This document shows, one piece after another, positions 9,639 to 21,259 of a stretch of DNA of 64,000 nucleotides. The DNA lies in contig NC_135569.1 in the NCBI RefSeq assembly GCF_964340395.1, positions 16,572,519-16,636,518 of the forward strand, read 5' to 3'. Position numbers and translations under genes: made by a program. The notes beneath the pieces were generated by a model. That model searched no databases. It saw only the letters and a list, made by a program, of their open reading frames with translations, and was not told the DNA's origin. The stretch is from Glandiceps talaboti. Lineage: Eukaryota; Hemichordata; Enteropneusta; Spengelidae. Position 1 is the first letter of the stretch. Each line of letters begins with the position of its first letter.

Positions 9639-11365
9639 ACTAAAATAAAGTTACTGTATAAATAGTATTTCATGTTGTCATAAACAGCTAAAATAAAGTT
9701 ACTGTATAAATAGTATTTCATAATGTCATAAACAGCTAAAATAAAGTTACTGTATAAATAGTATTTCATGTTGTCATAAACAGCTAAAATAAAGTTACTG
9801 TATAAATAGTATTTCATATTGTCATAAACAGATAAAATAAAGTTACTGTATAAATAGTATTTCATAATGTCATAAACAGCTAAAATAAAGTTACTGTATA
9901 AATAGTATTTCATAATGTCATAAACAGCTAAAATAAAGTTACTGTATAAATAGTATTTCATATTGTCATAAACAGCTAAAATAAAGTTACTGTATAAATA
10001 GTATTTCATATTGTCATAAACAGCTTAAATAAAGTTACTGTATAAATAGTATTTCATATTGTCATAAACAGCTAAAATAAAGTTACTGTATAAATAGTAT
10101 TTCATATTGTCATAAACAGCTAAAATAAAGTTACTGTATAAATAGTATTTCATATTGTCATAAACAGCTAAAATAAAGTTACTGTACAAATAGTATTTCA
10201 TAATGTCATAAACAGCTAAAATAAAGTTACTGTATAAATAGTATTTCATAATGTCATAAACAGCTAAAATAAAGTTACTGTACAAATAGTATTTCATAAT
10301 GTCATAAACAGCTAAAATAAAGTTACTGTATAAATAGTATTTCATAATGTCATAAACAGCTAAAATAAAGTTACTGTATAAATAGTATTTCATATTGTCA
10401 TGAACAGCTAAAATAAAGTTACTGTATAAATAGTATTTCATATTGTCATAAACAGCTAAAATAAAGTTACTGTATAAATAGTATTTCATATTGTCATAAA
10501 CAGCTAAAATAAAGTTACTGTATAAATAGTATTTCATATTGTCATAAACAGCTAAAATAAAGTTACTGTACAAATAGTATTTCATATTGTCATAAACAGC
10601 TAAAATAAAGTTACTGTATAAATAGTATTTCATAATGTCATAAACAGCTAAAATAAAGTTACTGTATAAATAGTATTTCATAATGTCATAAACAGCTAAA
10701 ATAAAGTTACTGTATAAATAGTATTTCATATTGTCATGAACAGCTAAAATAAAGTTACTGTATAAATAGTATTCCATGTCATAAACAGCTAAAATAAAGT
10801 TACTGTATAAATAGTATTTCATATTGTCATGAACAGCTAAAATAAAGTTACTGTATAAATAGTATTTCATATCGTCATAAACAGCTAAAATAAAGTTACT
10901 GTATAAATAGTATTTCATAATGTCATAAACAGCTAAAATAAAGTTACTGTATAAATAGTATTTCATATTGTCATGAACAGCTAAAATAAAGTTACTGTAT
11001 AAATAGTATTTCATATTGTCATAAACAGCTAAAATAAAGTTACTGTATAAATAGTATTCCATGTCATAAACAGCTAAAATAAAGTTACTGTATAAATAGT
11101 ATTTCATATTGTCATGAACAGCTAAAATAAAGTTACTGTATAAATAGTATTTCATATTGTCATAAACAGCTAAAATAAAGTTACTGTATAAATAGTATTT
11201 CATATTGTCATAAACAGCTAAAATAAAGTTACTGTACAAATAGTATTTCATATTGTCATAAACAGCTAAAATAAAGTTACTGTACAAATAGTATTTCATA
11301 TTGTCATGAACAGCTAAAATAAAGTTACTGTACAAATAGTATTTCATATTGTCATGAACAGCTAG
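9639..11365 (-). repeat. 48-bp minisatellite, about 36 copies, open on the minus strand
   Basis: Tandem 48-base unit (contains taaaataaagttactgtata and catattgtcataaacagc) with single-base variants (tg, at or tt before gtcat; gtata/gtaca) and two 45-base units near 10770 and 11057. Because 48 and 45 are multiples of 3, the minus strand reads MKYYLYSNFILAVYDN over and over. There are open runs of 141 and 440 codons, interrupted once near 10025 where a c-to-t change makes a stop. The open frame follows from the unit length; I do not regard it as a gene. Confidence 0.92.
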
Positions 11366-11494
11366 ATATGTTTATCTGTCAAAGTAACCCTATTTGACTG
11401 TATTCTTTGGAAATGCATGTGAACATGTACAAAATGAGTACCGTAGTCATTACATATATGATTATACCAGAGGTAATAGAGTTGGAACGTACCC

Positions 11495-11496
<2 letters not shown>

Positions 11497-11538
<42 letters not shown>
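11497..11538 (+). repeat. (TA)n microsatellite
   Basis: About 20 TA dinucleotides between the minisatellite and family A copy A2. Confidence 0.9.
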
Positions 11539-11540
<2 letters not shown>

Positions 11541-11807
11541 CTGCAATGAAACTATTTAGATAAAAACTTTGACTTATTCTAAGCACAGATGACTCATGAC
11601 TGTAAATTACTTGCATACCCAAGTATACAGAGAATTATGAACAGCTAAAACTTTGATTCAAGTGGCCAGAATTGCTAATTCAGAACTAGACCAGAGAATA
11701 ATCATTGCCTTTCAAATCTAGCAATCATGCTGGTTTTAAAATCTGTTGTCTCGTCTCATCTGTTATAGAACAGAAACAACAATTAGCTTTTTAAACAATT
11801 ATTCCTT

Positions 11808-11828
11808 TTTAGCACACCTGAACTGATA

Positions 11829-11922
<94 letters not shown>

Positions 11923-12975
11923 AACTCAAAGTAAAACACCGCAGAAAAAATTGCCATGATGTTTGGTTGGTATATTACCTTGGGTGTCTAGTTGGGAAAA
12001 TGTTGAAATCAAAATGATCTTACCACCGATGTGTGATTTGTGTCAAAAAATGTGATTTTTGGTCAAAAAAAAACTTTAATTCCAAAACTACTTAGCAGAT
12101 TGGGATGAAATTTGATTGGGATGCATGGGGGGGGGGGGGGGGGGGATAGATGATGAATTATTAAGTGTACAATGATCTCATCAGTGATATGCAAAGTAGG
12201 TGTGAAAATGGGAATTTTGGTCAAAAATGAGACAGAAATTTGGTACCATGTTTCCAGAAGTGTTATTCTGCAGATTTTGTTATAAAATTTTTGACGCAGT
12301 TGGCCCTAGCGAACATGACCACACCCTTACCAACAACCAATTCCAGAATATTTTGCTTAAATAACATCATCTGGTTGGTGAGTAAACATTCAAAAATGTA
12401 TGCAAATATCCCTAGCAACCATGAGTATGCCCATAGCAGCAGGCAAAAGATTGTTTGTTTCACAAAGATTATGGATTCTTAAACAAGTAGACAAAGTTTG
12501 GAAAAAGTGTATGGAAATATGCCTAGCAACAAGACCACACCCTTAGAAACAGCCAAATTATTGCATATATTGCAAAGATAACAGGGATTAATGTTCAAGT
12601 GAATAAATATTCAAAAAAATGTATGTACATTTGCCAAGGAACAAGATCACACCAATAGCAACAGCCAAATGATTATGCATAGTGCAAAGATAACAGGGAT
12701 TAATAGACAAGTGAGTAAACATTCAAAAAATGTATGCAAATATACCTAGCAACAAGACCATGCCAAGTGAATGAACATTTAAAAATGTGTGCAAATATGT
12801 CTAGCAACATGTCCACACCCATAGAAACAGCCAAATGATTGCATATATTGCAAAGATAACAACAGGGCTGGATAGGCAACTGGATAATCATTCAGCAAGT
12901 GAACACCTATACCAAGCATTGATGATCATGTATTTTTTTTTTAATGTACAGTTGTGCTACAATACCATTGGCGCT
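11808..12975 (+). repeat. Dispersed repeat family A, copy A2
   Basis: Head tttagcacacctgaactgataagg (second hairpin arm lost), then (TG)n at 11832-11917. Next come the box with gccatgatgtttggttgg, further modules with cagattgggatgaaatttg, a poly-G interruption (12127-12145), then three or four 3' units with atgtatgcaaat, gcctagcaac and catagcaac. It ends ataccattggcgctatttt. Plus orientation. Confidence 0.85.
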
Positions 12976-13532
12976 ATTTTGTGAGAACATACATGTAATA
13001 ACTCCTTCAAAGTGTATGAAATGTGTTATAGCTTATAGACCCTTCAATCTAGCAATGACCTCCTGGTATAGTGTGTTAGCAAGTCTAATACATGTATGAC
13101 AATTATCCATACACGGTTCATCATTAGTTTTGAGTAGATTCTTTGTGTAGCTATATGGTTTGTCAACATCAACATGTTCTTGGTCCTGTTATCCCATAAT
13201 ATTCTTTACCTTGAAATTCCAATTGTTGTTTGGTCTGTTGACTCTGGCTGATGTAACAATTGCAATTTATCCAAAGCACTAAGATCTCAACACACTCAAC
13301 ACCTGAACTGATATAATTGAAATGAGAAAATGATTGCAAAATGAAACACATAGGCATGCCTTCAATCATAGAATATTTCAGCAATCTCCTGGCAGAGATT
13401 AAAGATATACTTAACATAACAAGAAATGAACTACATGTACAACAAATGTATCTTGCAATAATTTCAAAGAAAACTACACAGTTGTAAATAAATGTTCTCC
13501 TCAAATACACACACATTATTGATAGATAGATG

Positions 13533-13567
<35 letters not shown>

Positions 13568-14062
13568 GAATGTAACCTGACTTTGAACATACAAACACAT
13601 TCAAGTATCAGAAATGCATACTTGACAATCACATACATTTGTGATAACAACTTTTACAATAAATACAATAACAATTTGACAGACTAAATTATATATAAGA
13701 AAATCAAGAATACATGGTAGTCTAATAGCTTCAAAAATCATTTCTGGCTCTTTAGTATTGTACACATTGACAATAACATATGGAAATAAGTAGTGACATA
13801 TTCATTGATATTTATCTTGATAATGTCAAGACAAACCTATAAACTTGATTACACAATGATTATGGTGATTTGTCTCTCCAATTGACAGCATGAAATTTTA
13901 TAGCTGAAGGGCATATACACTAGTACTCCTCAAACAATGAAACAGCAAGATATTGAAGGGAAGACCATTAATTAGGATTTGTGTAATATGATCATGTTTT
14001 CCATCACTGTTATAAGTTGGGTGACTGAGTTCTGTGCTTTTCTGAAGAGATTTGTACAGGTT
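12976..14062. other. No gene; (GATA)n microsatellite at 13525-13567
   Basis: AT-rich DNA. The only structure seen is an imperfect GATA tetranucleotide run. The minus-strand open frame 13169-13600 is created partly by that run and matches nothing I know. Confidence 0.55.
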
Positions 14063-14203
14063 TTAGCTCAACTAAACACTCGGGATCAGTCGTACTTATG
14101 GCATGATGCAGTGTCTGACCGTGCGTGTGTCTGTGTCTGTGTCTGTGTGTGTGTGTGTGTGTGTGTGTCTGTGTGTCTGTGTGTGTATTGTGTATATGTG
14201 TCT

Positions 14204-14239
<36 letters not shown>

Positions 14240-14638
14240 ACAACTTAAAAAATCAAAATGATCTTACGAGTGATGTGTGATTTGGGTTAAAAAACATAAA
14301 CTCATAAACTGCTAGACAGGTATAGGTCTGAAATTTGCTGGGAACTTTCTTAAAGGTGTTTAGGTGTTCACAATAATTTGTCCATGACAAGATGATCCCA
14401 TCAGTGATAGTTCCAAAGCTACTGCGCAGTTTGGGCTGAAAGTTAATGGGATGCATCTGGGGATGTGTAGATGAAGCTGTATTCATAATGTGATGATCTT
14501 AACAGCGATATGCAAATAAGTCTAACTTGGTGGGAATGTTGCTAGAGGTGATATTCTGCAGTTATTGTTGACCACACCCTTAGCAACAGTGAAATGACGA
14601 TGCACATTACAAAGATAACAACAGGGATGGGTAGGTAA
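14063..14638 (+). repeat. Dispersed repeat family A, copy A3, left part
   Basis: Diverged head (tttagctcaactaaac), imperfect (TG)n at 14123-14238, then A modules (ggtctgaaatttgctggg, ttgggctgaaagttaatggg). Interrupted at 14639 by a TIR element; continues at 16108. Confidence 0.8.
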
Positions 14639-16107
14639 GGGATGACATCGAAATCAAACACATCGTAATTACGCGTCATAACGAGCATAGATACGCATAA
14701 TTTTTTATCGCCAACACACAATAGTGATTCTCACCTTCCGTGTTTCCAATGATGACATCGTCTTCTATCGTAGTTGATCGTAGTTTGTCATAATTTTTGA
14801 TCATCAAAGAAAACCACGTACTCCAGTCAGTAATGTGCTGATGAAACTAGTACTGTACATGTTTTTATGAGTGCAAGTTCATGGGCGATATTCATTAAAA
14901 AAAAACTATAAGATACGCACGAAATCAAAGTTTCAATATTCAGTAAATCTTTTCACGAACATGACGGTATGTATTCGAAATTTATTGTGATGGACGCATG
15001 GACGTAATATTGTAACAGTCCTGGGTTAACAGTAAATCTTTGAGGAAGATTATTGTACAATTGTGTGACTTTTAAAGCATCAATTGCAGTTAGACTTTCC
15101 TTTTGGTTTTTGCACGTTGACAAACTAACAATACAACTTACAAGCTCACGCTTGACGGCCATGGTAGGGCCAAGAAATACTGTTGAATTTCCGGGTTGCG
15201 GAAGTGCAGTTTTGACTTTTATATCATCAAATAACGGGATTTGTTTTATATATTCTAAAACAACAACTAATTTTTTGTGTTTCTCAGTACAGTAACATTC
15301 CTAAATGATGGGGTTGAGTTGAGAAATCGCAATGTTCAGCAACACGTGGCGTGATGCATGATGTCGGTAGATACATAGTGATGAACGTATTCAGTTATTC
15401 CTAGCCCGAAATTTCGTTATATAAATGACGTTTTTCCTCAAAATTTTGAAGAAACAAAATGTTTTTAGGTGAATTCTAAATCAATCAAATCAAACGACAT
15501 ATTAATGCGAGACAAGCTTTAGTTTTTAATTTTTTTTTGTGGACAATGTTCGAATTCAACTGACGAATCCTGCGACTCGAATCTAACACGATCAATGCAC
15601 CGTTCACCAGCCAGACGAAAATGGTCGACATGTTTGTTGACTAGCCGAGAAGTGCATAAGGAAGTTGTGAGGCAGTCCGAATAAATAGATGTAAAATCCG
15701 ACGTTTCGAATAAAAATTCTTCTTCAAGGTATTTTTAGGCAAGACATATTAGGTAAACATCTGAATATATTTGAAACACTTAGTTGACTAGCCGACTGTA
15801 TGAATGCCATAGAAGGCATCTAATGAATAACATTGAAAAAAGTAAGCGTGAAACTGATTTGCACAGGAAAGAAAATCTTTTTGTTTCCTTATTTTTTTCA
15901 CGATGAAGACTACGCGTAAATGGTCGTAGTTTGGGCTTATGAATAACGGACAATAGGTGTTTACTTTTTATTGTCTACAACCTAAAGTACATGAATATGC
16001 GTTGAGACTTATGAATATTCACCGTAGTACATCGTAACTACTAGTAGCTACTCGTCTTTACTCGTTACGACGCGTAATTACGATGCTTTTGATTTCGATG
16101 TCGCCCC
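14639..16107 (+). mobile_element. TIR DNA element, 1469 bp, TAA target duplication (PIF/Harbinger-like)
   Basis: Left end GGGATGACATCGAAATCAAA and the reverse complement of the right end (GGGGCGACATCGAAATCAAA) continue matching for about 46 bases (catcgtaattacgcgtc). TAA flanks both sides (14636-14638, 16108-16110), and the outer sequences join into an uninterrupted family A copy (ggtaggtaa + gtga). A 3-bp TAA duplication with GGG-type ends is typical of PIF/Harbinger. No transposase frame is recognised, so it is probably non-autonomous. Its interior is richer in CpG than the surroundings and has a decayed relative at 33010-33475. Confidence 0.82.
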
Positions 16108-16322
16108 TAAGTGACTAAAGGTTCATAAAATGTATGCAAATATGCCTAGCAACAGGACCGCACCCATAGCAACAGCTAAGTGATGGTTTATATTGCAATG
16201 ATGAAAAGTGGGAAGGGTGGGCAAGTTAATGAAAATTCCAAAAATGAATGCAAATATCCCTAGCACCAAGGCCATGTCCATAGCAACAGCCGAATACATT
16301 TGTGCTGCAATGCCATTAGCCC
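16108..16322 (+). repeat. Dispersed repeat family A, copy A3, right part
   Basis: Resumes with the A 3' units: atgtatgcaaatatgcctagc, catagcaacagc and a second unit. It ends at gctgcaatgccattagccctatttttg, the usual A end. Confidence 0.8.
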
Positions 16323-16560
16323 TATTTTTGAAATCTACCTGCGCCGGCAGAATTAATTAACTTTTCACCACTCGCAAGGTGTGTATTTTGCCACTTGCTA
16401 CTCGCAACTTTCACTCGCATCATGCATATTTTGTACTTTGTACCTGGATAATTTGAGCCCTGGAAGTACCCAAGCTTGTATTTATGGGAGTCGACAGGTT
16501 GGCCAGACGAGTGTAAGCCTAGCAACACCATGAGGGGGGCGATACAGCACATGGCTGGTA
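16323..16560 (-). repeat. Repeat family E fragment (minus), related to 22700-22985
   Basis: The reverse complement matches 22712-22920: atgtgctgtat, tcccataaatacaagcttgg, ccagggctcaaattatcc, tgcgagtagcaagtggc. Its end carries gcaggtagatttcaaaa, which is also found at 24680-24690. A 76-codon frame here (MCCIAPLMVLLGLH) is partly shared with the copy at 22715, but is broken there. I do not recognise a protein family. Confidence 0.65.
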
Positions 16561-16824
16561 ATGATTCTCTCTGTGCAACCCTCGGAACCGCGACATTTTT
16601 TTAAGAGTCAGAAGCCCAGCACACATTCTCATTGAGACCTCAGAGGTATCAAGGTTTAACATTGTTGGGAGGGAAGTGGGTAATAAAGATTTTGAAGTAA
16701 TCTGTAATCAGTAAAGTAAAGGCAGCAATTAATGGTAGGTGATTAGTGAGGTTATTACAATAGGCTTCTGTTAGTCTGTTATTCTGCAGTAAATATGTAA
16801 ATGAGTTATGCTGTGTGCTGCAGT

Positions 16825-16917
16825 CAACGCCACATCATCTGCGACGGTCTCTGCTTCCACCATATGTGTATTAACGCCACATCATCTGCGACGGTCTCTG
16901 CTTCCACCATATGTATA
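16825..16917 (+). repeat. 46-bp direct duplication, two copies
   Basis: acgccacatcatctgcgacg and the following cttccaccatatgt occur twice, back to back, with one or two differences. Confidence 0.85.
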
Positions 16918-17333
16918 TTATCTTGGATTTGGTTCGTATTGCCACTGCCTCTTCATTATAACGGCCACCATTTTATCAAGTCATGCCTTCAGTACTGTAT
17001 AGCGCTGCCACCTTTAGCACTGCCACATTGATGAATATTGGAAAGAATGTCATCAGCATCTCTATTGTCTAAAGTGAATACCAACATATGGAACAAACTC
17101 AAGAATCTGAATATATGCAAGACCCCGGATACCAAGAGATGCTGTACTGCCAGCAGACTGAAGCAACATATCCTATTGAAACGATCATCTGTTAAAGAAC
17201 TATCAACCGACTGATTCTGTATCAGTTATGACTGTCTTGTCAAGATTCCTGTCACTCAAAGCCTTAAACGTAAAACAACTGTTACAGAAACATTATTGAT
17301 GAGTACTTAATTCAGTTGACTTGTTCTCCATGT

Positions 17334-18460
17334 CTGTAGAACTTATGGAGGTTCGTATAAAAACTCTATCAAAAACCAGTTACTGACTCAGTTAAATATG
17401 TGGAACTTATGGAGGTTCGTATAAAAACTCAATTGTCGTATGTCATATTTGTTGTCTACCATCCTCCGCCAAACAAATCTAATGGTTATACCATTGATCA
17501 TATTATCACCCATGTAGATGATACTACCGTTGCTGACGCTCAAGTGGAACCAGTCTACACCATGTCAAATCACTTTCTATCAATCACCCCTACCTCTACA
17601 GAGACACTCGAAAATGTATTAAGCATGAGATGTTTCAAAGGTTTCTCTGCTAATTATTTGCATCTGACTTCATATCCCGTTGTACTCAAACACTGGAAAA
17701 TGTTGATTATCACCCAAACTTGACTCAGTCTATCATATTCTTCATGATACACATGATTATCATGCTCCTCTGCGGAAACGATTGGTTCCTAACATTACTG
17801 ATTACTGATTCCATCATCGAGGAAAGCAAGGATGGAAGCTGAGAGAGCCTGGAGAAAATCTGAACTGGAAATGCATGCCAAATATACAGAGAACTTCAAA
17901 CAAATGTGCAAAAAGTTAAAGCTGCCAAGAAAAGTTACTATGCCAGCCTGGTTGAAAACTGCTGGAGTTCAGAAAAAGCTCTTCACTGGACTTCATGGAC
18001 ATACAAAAACTCATACATTACCCGATCATAATGACTCTGTTGAACTTGGAGATTGGTTTGCCCAGTTTTTCTATGCCGATGACTCTAATTTGTAGATGTC
18101 TTTCCCCCTTACAAATTACGATGATACACTTAGAAATCTTGAATCATGTATTTCCAATGTCAGAGCTTGGATGTCTTCAAATTTTCTTTGCCTTAATGAC
18201 AGATAAAACTGAATTTGTTATTTTTTTCTGGAAATTATGACCCTGCTTACAATGGCACACAAAATATTCGTTTTGGTGATGCGTTGATTTCTGCCCAGTG
18301 TCAGGCAAAGAGCCTTGTAGCCAGCCTTGATTCTTGTCTCTCTATGAATTAAGCCTCATGTTAGCCAGATTTATTGTTCTTCTATGTTTCATATTCGCCA
18401 TGTTACTCCTGTACGTATGGGGAGTAAACAAATCAATATATTACTGCCTAACTCAAACTT
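17334..18460 (+). pseudogene. CR1/L2-type LINE ORF2 pseudogene (endonuclease to RT)
   Basis: Broken reading frames on the plus strand give LSYVIFVVYHPPPNKSNGYT and DHIITHVDDTTVADAQVEP, both endonuclease-like. They continue with AERAWRKSELEMHAKYTENF and DHNDSVELGDWFAQFF (the region before RT), then YADDSNLQMSFP and ESCISNVRAWMSSNFLCLN, DDKTEFVIF (RT catalytic YADD and the region after it). The order is that of LINE ORF2. The central RT is deleted (WFAQFF abuts YADD), and there are frameshifts and stops. A 30-base segment (gaacttatggaggttcgtat) is duplicated at 17340 and 17403. Nothing here can be active. Confidence 0.8.
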
Positions 18461-18514
18461 CTGTACATAGAGAGTGTACTCAAATGTCTAACCAAATATA
18501 ATCATTTGCAAGCA

Positions 18515-19030
18515 TTCTTGTAAGGAAGGTGACCTTTTGACCTTGACCTTGAACTTCTGGGTCAGTTGCCAGTATCGATCTATTCTTGTATATTGCATGC
18601 AGTCTGTCACATTTATGTATGGCCAATTTCTTTCAAAGTGATGTTTAGTGGTAATGCAGAACAAGAAAATAAATAAACAACTAAATAATGAACAAAATAA
18701 GAGAAACATAATTCATAGATTACTTTTGGTGTTGAAATAACTTTTATGTGAATGGTGGCCATGCTTGTAATGAACAATGAATCTTATTTAGATACTTAGA
18801 TAGTCAAGTGTGTACTCCTATACAGTGATGTGTATCCCTACCTTTTAGGTATTGGCCTTTGACTTTGACATTGACCTTCAGGATCGTTGTCAAAATCAAG
18901 CTATCTTTTGCATATTGCAGTGACACTTAGTGGTATTTAAGTGTGCTCTTAAAAGCCTTTGTATCAGAATTTTCACCTTGACCTGTGTGCTCAAAGTCAA
19001 ATATCAAAACAAAGTTCAGAACAGGTTTGT
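18515..19030 (+). repeat. Dispersed repeat family D, two adjacent copies
   Basis: 18520-18700 and 18840-19030 both carry gacctttgacctt-like runs, then cagggtcag or caggatcgt, a tcaa stretch, ttgcatattgcagt, and sometimes agtgatgtttagtgg. The same block is found at 20320, 36970 and 56270. All lie on the plus strand. No coding content is seen. Confidence 0.65.
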
Positions 19031-20319
19031 ACACAAATAACATGCATGGGCCACTTTCATGCAAACCTGGAACAAATGTCAGGTATAGAAGTCAACATAT
19101 GCACATTACTTTGCTTTGCTTTGTTACCTTCACAATAATGACCAATTGAGTGGCCAACAGTCAGAGGAATACATGTTTCACCCACTTACACTGGAAGCTT
19201 AGATAATAGAAACCTCATTTGGATGTCTATCCTCGTATTATTCATGATGAGCTCTCTTGAAGTATGCATGTGTATGTCTGAATGCATGGACCAGTTTTGA
19301 CCAAACCTGCCACAACTGTCAGATACTGTAGTACAAATATGTATACCACTCTATAAGTGGTTCATCTAAATATATAAAATGACATATTTTTCAAAAATAT
19401 CCCAGAGGAATAAGGAGAAAGATTTGGAATGTGAAGGCTTGTTATTGACCTAACTAAAGAACTAATCAATAAACTAACTTGCTAACAAACTAACAAACTA
19501 ATTAACTAACTACATGATGCAAGTTTTCACACTTCCAACAAATTTCTTACTTATTGCTATTCTGAATGTTTAAAGACAAATGTTACTGCCATTAATTAGG
19601 TCCTTATTGTGTATATAACTAGACTACAGTATCTGACAGTTGTGCATGGTTTGGTTTACGCCGGTCCATTCATTCAGAGGTATACATGAACACTATGGAT
19701 AATTTTCAATTTCATCTTAGCATACATTTCAAGCTGAAGTTTTTAAGGTTTCAATAAAAAGCTCATCATGCATGGATGATAAGATTGTAGACACTCAAAT
19801 GATGTCACTATCTATTAAGCTTAAAGAGTCAGTAGAGAAAAATACATTTTAATGACAAACATGTCCACCATTCCACCATTTTTGCCAAGGTCACAAGACA
19901 AACTTTTAAGTAATATGTATATGTACCTGACATTTGTCCTAAGTTTGGTTGGAATCAGCTATTCATGCCAGACATGTATATATATACTTGACAGACTAAC
20001 TACACAGTCGGTCAGTCAGTCAGTCAGTCAGCCACCTTGATTAAATTCTTCTGTTAGCCAGTAATTAGTGTGCTTGTTAGCTGTGGAACCCCCCCCCCCC
20101 CTCCCGTTTTACTCAATGACAGCCGTCTTTTTAGTGAACAATTGTGATTTACTATTTAACTCAAAAGCATTAATACACGAAGACTATATTAATCTATTAT
20201 CTATTTGAGGGGAGTATGTTGTCAATGAAGATGTTGTAGTTAAAAATCAATATTTACAGCATAACTAAAAAATTGAAATACATACAGACTCCATTCGAGT
20301 GTCTGCCCCATATTATCAG
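19031..20319. other. No gene; short tetranucleotide runs
   Basis: Contains a loose AACT/CTAA run (19455-19512), a (CAGT)n run (20009-20032) and a C-run (20088-20102). No protein-like frame and no TIR pair seen. Confidence 0.5.
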
Positions 20320-20409
20320 CAAGCTGTCTTTTCAGATTTTGACCTTGACATTGTACTTCAGGGTCAGTTATCTAAATCAAGTCATTTCTTGTATTGAGTT
20401 TTAGAAGTA
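20320..20409 (+). repeat. Family D copy
   Basis: gattttgaccttgacattg, then cttcagggtcagttatc and aaatcaagtcatttcttg. It is cut off at the start of the RT pseudogene. Confidence 0.6.
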
Positions 20410-21085
20410 TGATATGAGTGAGTTTACAGAGATCAAAAAAGGAGTGTGACAAGGATGTTTGTTTTCCCCGGACCTCTTCAACCTTTATAGTGAAATGATT
20501 TGTGAGAATTAAATGAAAACAGTGGTTTTGTAATTGGTGGACATAATGTTAACAACTTACTGTATGCAGATGACACAGTATTGGTTTCTGAATCTCAAGA
20601 GAAACTACAAGAACTGTTAGACAAAGTTGAAGAGGGGAGCAAGAAAAAAGGATTGTCAATCAATTGCATGGTGGGAAGCAAAAGTGAAAGCCCAAAGTTT
20701 GAATTGAAGGTTGGTGGAGCATAAATTACAGGCAACAGAAATGTGGTTTTACAGAAGAATGATGAAAATATCATGGCTGATCACATAACAAATGAGGAGG
20801 TTTTAAGAAGAGCTGGCACACAGAAGAAACTGATGAAAACCATTAGAGAAAAGGACAGCTCAAGTTCTTAGGACACATTATGAGGAAAGAAGGATTAGAA
20901 GAATTAATGCTAACTGGTCATGTAAATGGGAATTGAAGTAGAGGAAGACAACGCATGACATACCTCAAAAGCTAAAAGTAAATGGATGGAAGAACGAATT
21001 CCTAAAACAGAAGTAGCAGAGTTAAAAATTCTCAGAACAGCAAAGGACAGAAATCTGTGTAGATCCATGGTCACTAACATTCTTA
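20410..21085 (+). pseudogene. LINE reverse transcriptase C-terminal pseudogene
   Basis: Fragments in order: QGCLFSPDLFNLYSEMI, SGFVIGGHNVNNLLYADD, TVLVSESQEKLQELLDKVEE, GLSINCMVGSKSE, ITNEEVLRRAGTQKKLMKTI, FLGHIMRKEGLEELMLTGHV, SRGRQRMTYL. The LYADDTVL motif is the RT catalytic core; LRRAGT and FLGHIMRKEGL are typical of the region after RT in a widespread invertebrate LINE group. Several stops (GV*QG, GGA*IT) and frameshifts are present. It ends near a (GA)n and G-run at 21098-21129. Confidence 0.82.
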
Positions 21086-21097
21086 AAGGATATGACA

Positions 21098-21129
21098 GAT
21101 AGAGAGAGAGAGAGAGAGGGGGGGGGGGA
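21098..21129 (+). repeat. (GA)n and poly-G tract
   Basis: gagagagagagagag followed by about eleven G, directly after the RT pseudogene; it may be the remnant of its simple-repeat tail. Confidence 0.8.
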
Positions 21130-21259
21130 TATCACTTCGTTATTTTATGATGTCCGCTTTAGTATTCACATTCCACATGATTTAGATATATAGAAAGTTT
21201 GAGTTAAAGTCCACTTTAACTAAAAATTGATAAACTTAATAATTATTTATTAAGCAGGT

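Noticed and set aside
9584-11347. Long minus-strand frames of 141 and 440 codons as a repetitive protein gene
   Set aside because: They are a by-product of a 48-bp minisatellite whose unit is a multiple of three. No start context, splice sites or non-repeat domain.
13979-14248. Val/Cys-rich frame and its His/Thr antisense
   Set aside because: Translation of (TG)n.
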